Origin: Myxococcales bacterium FL481
Lineage (GTDB): Bacteria; Myxococcota_A; Polyangia; Nannocystales; Nannocystaceae
Assembly (NCBI GenBank): GCA_006508105.1
Contig: QKPP01000213.1
Coordinates: 1 to 58,590, forward strand
Reading direction: 5' to 3'
DNA: 58,590 bases
The position numbers and the translations under genes were made by a program. Below the pieces are notes generated by a model. The model did not search any database and was not told the DNA's origin. It saw only the letters and a list, made by a program, of their open reading frames with translations. Shown in pieces: positions 58,255-58,590 of the stretch (positions are counted from its first letter, which is position 1; each line of letters begins with the position of its first letter).

Positions 58255-58590
58255 GCGGAAGCGCGGCGGAATTCGTCTCTGAGGCGCAGGAGATCGTCGA
58301 GGCGTTCTCGCGACTGCTGCTCGACCTCGAGGCGCCCTTGCGGCGCGGGGACGAGTTCGATCCAGATATCTTGAATGCCGCGTTTCGAGCCATCCACACC
58401 CTCAAGGGGTTGGCTGCGCTCACTGGCAAAACCCAGATCGTGGAGCTTTCCGACTCGCTCGAAAGCTGCCTCGACTCGTTGCGGCTCGGCCGAAGCGAGC
58501 TGGATCAGGTCGTCCTCGACGTTTTGTTCGAGTGTGTCGACGCGTACGGCCAACTGCTGGCCGTTGTGGCCGACCCGCGCGCGGAGGCCT
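58251..58590 (+). CDS. CheA-like histidine kinase, N-terminal part (runs off window)
   Basis: The frame is open to the right edge; 113 residues are visible. MSGSAAEFVSEAQEIVEAFSRLL begins a histidine phosphotransfer (Hpt) domain, with the phospho-accepting His in AFRAIHTLKGLAALTG (about 43-58), the CheA P1 motif. It starts within the stop of the response regulator (ATGA), so the two are co-translated. Whether dimerisation, ATPase and CheW-like domains follow cannot be seen here. Confidence 0.85.
   Translation, partial: MSGSAAEFVSEAQEIVEAFSRLLLDLEAPLRRGDEFDPDILNAAFRAIHTLKGLAALTGKTQIVELSDSLESCLDSLRLGRSELDQVVLDVLFECVDAYGQLLAVVADPRAEA

Overview
The window is about 58.6 kb of very GC-rich DNA. 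It has long acidic or Pro/Ser linkers, many predicted lipoproteins and outer-membrane barrels, a (Gly-Asp)n protein ending in a MYXO-CTERM-like anchor, an ECF sigma factor fused to a membrane segment, and a 1,670-residue Ser/Thr kinase fused to a sigma-54 activator. Together these suggest a myxobacterium (Myxococcota), most like the Nannocystaceae. That placement is inferred from gene style; no rRNA or tRNA gene is visible. I see no insertion sequence, integrase, prophage, CRISPR array or plasmid function, so this looks like ordinary chromosome with a large accessory middle.

Left part (1-11.5 kb): a secreted barrel-like protein; an ABC-2 exporter operon (ATPase, permease, small membrane protein); a MYXO-CTERM surface protein with a (GD)n spacer; a six-helix channel with an S4-like segment and a Castor/Pollux-like pore; a two-gene minus-strand unit for a cytochrome c-PHM-like copper monooxygenase and a His-rich lipoprotein; and folD.

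Metal-efflux part (11.5-27.9 kb): a lipoprotein with an endonuclease/phosphatase fold whose catalytic residues are mostly replaced; a plus-strand CusCBA-like tripartite RND operon followed by a DUF1223 thioredoxin-like gene; and, convergent to it, a minus-strand operon BlaI repressor - M56 sensor protease - TolC - adaptor - RND pump. In the minus-strand operon four of the five genes are joined by 4-nt overlaps. Two near-identical 24-bp palindromic sites, one at its promoter and one at the start of the TolC gene, look like its operators.

Signalling and envelope part (27.9-38 kb): a predicted pseudokinase is divergent from the kinase/GAF/sigma-54 regulator. These are followed by a small lipoprotein and two related outer-membrane beta-barrel genes. 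An array of 11 G-tracts with 10-bp period lies just downstream of ftsY.

Right part (38-58.6 kb): conserved genes ftsY and smc (divergent), a queuosine-precursor transporter, cmk-rpsA and ribH-nusB, interspersed with lineage-specific modules. These are the ECF sigma/FG-GAP lipoprotein/OM protein set, a flippase-like membrane protein, an Alvin-type ferredoxin, a four-gene DUF4266-DUF3570-parvulin-roadblock operon, a stand-alone leucyl-aminopeptidase N-domain, and a CheY-like regulator followed by the start of a CheA-like kinase that runs off the window.

The strongest candidates for undescribed biology are the BlaI/M56-controlled metal pump with a His/Cys-rich sensor loop and paired operators, the pseudokinase/kinase-sigma-54 pair, the channel with an EF-hand-like loop before its pore, the cytochrome-PHM copper enzyme, and the DUF4266-DUF3570-parvulin-roadblock operon.
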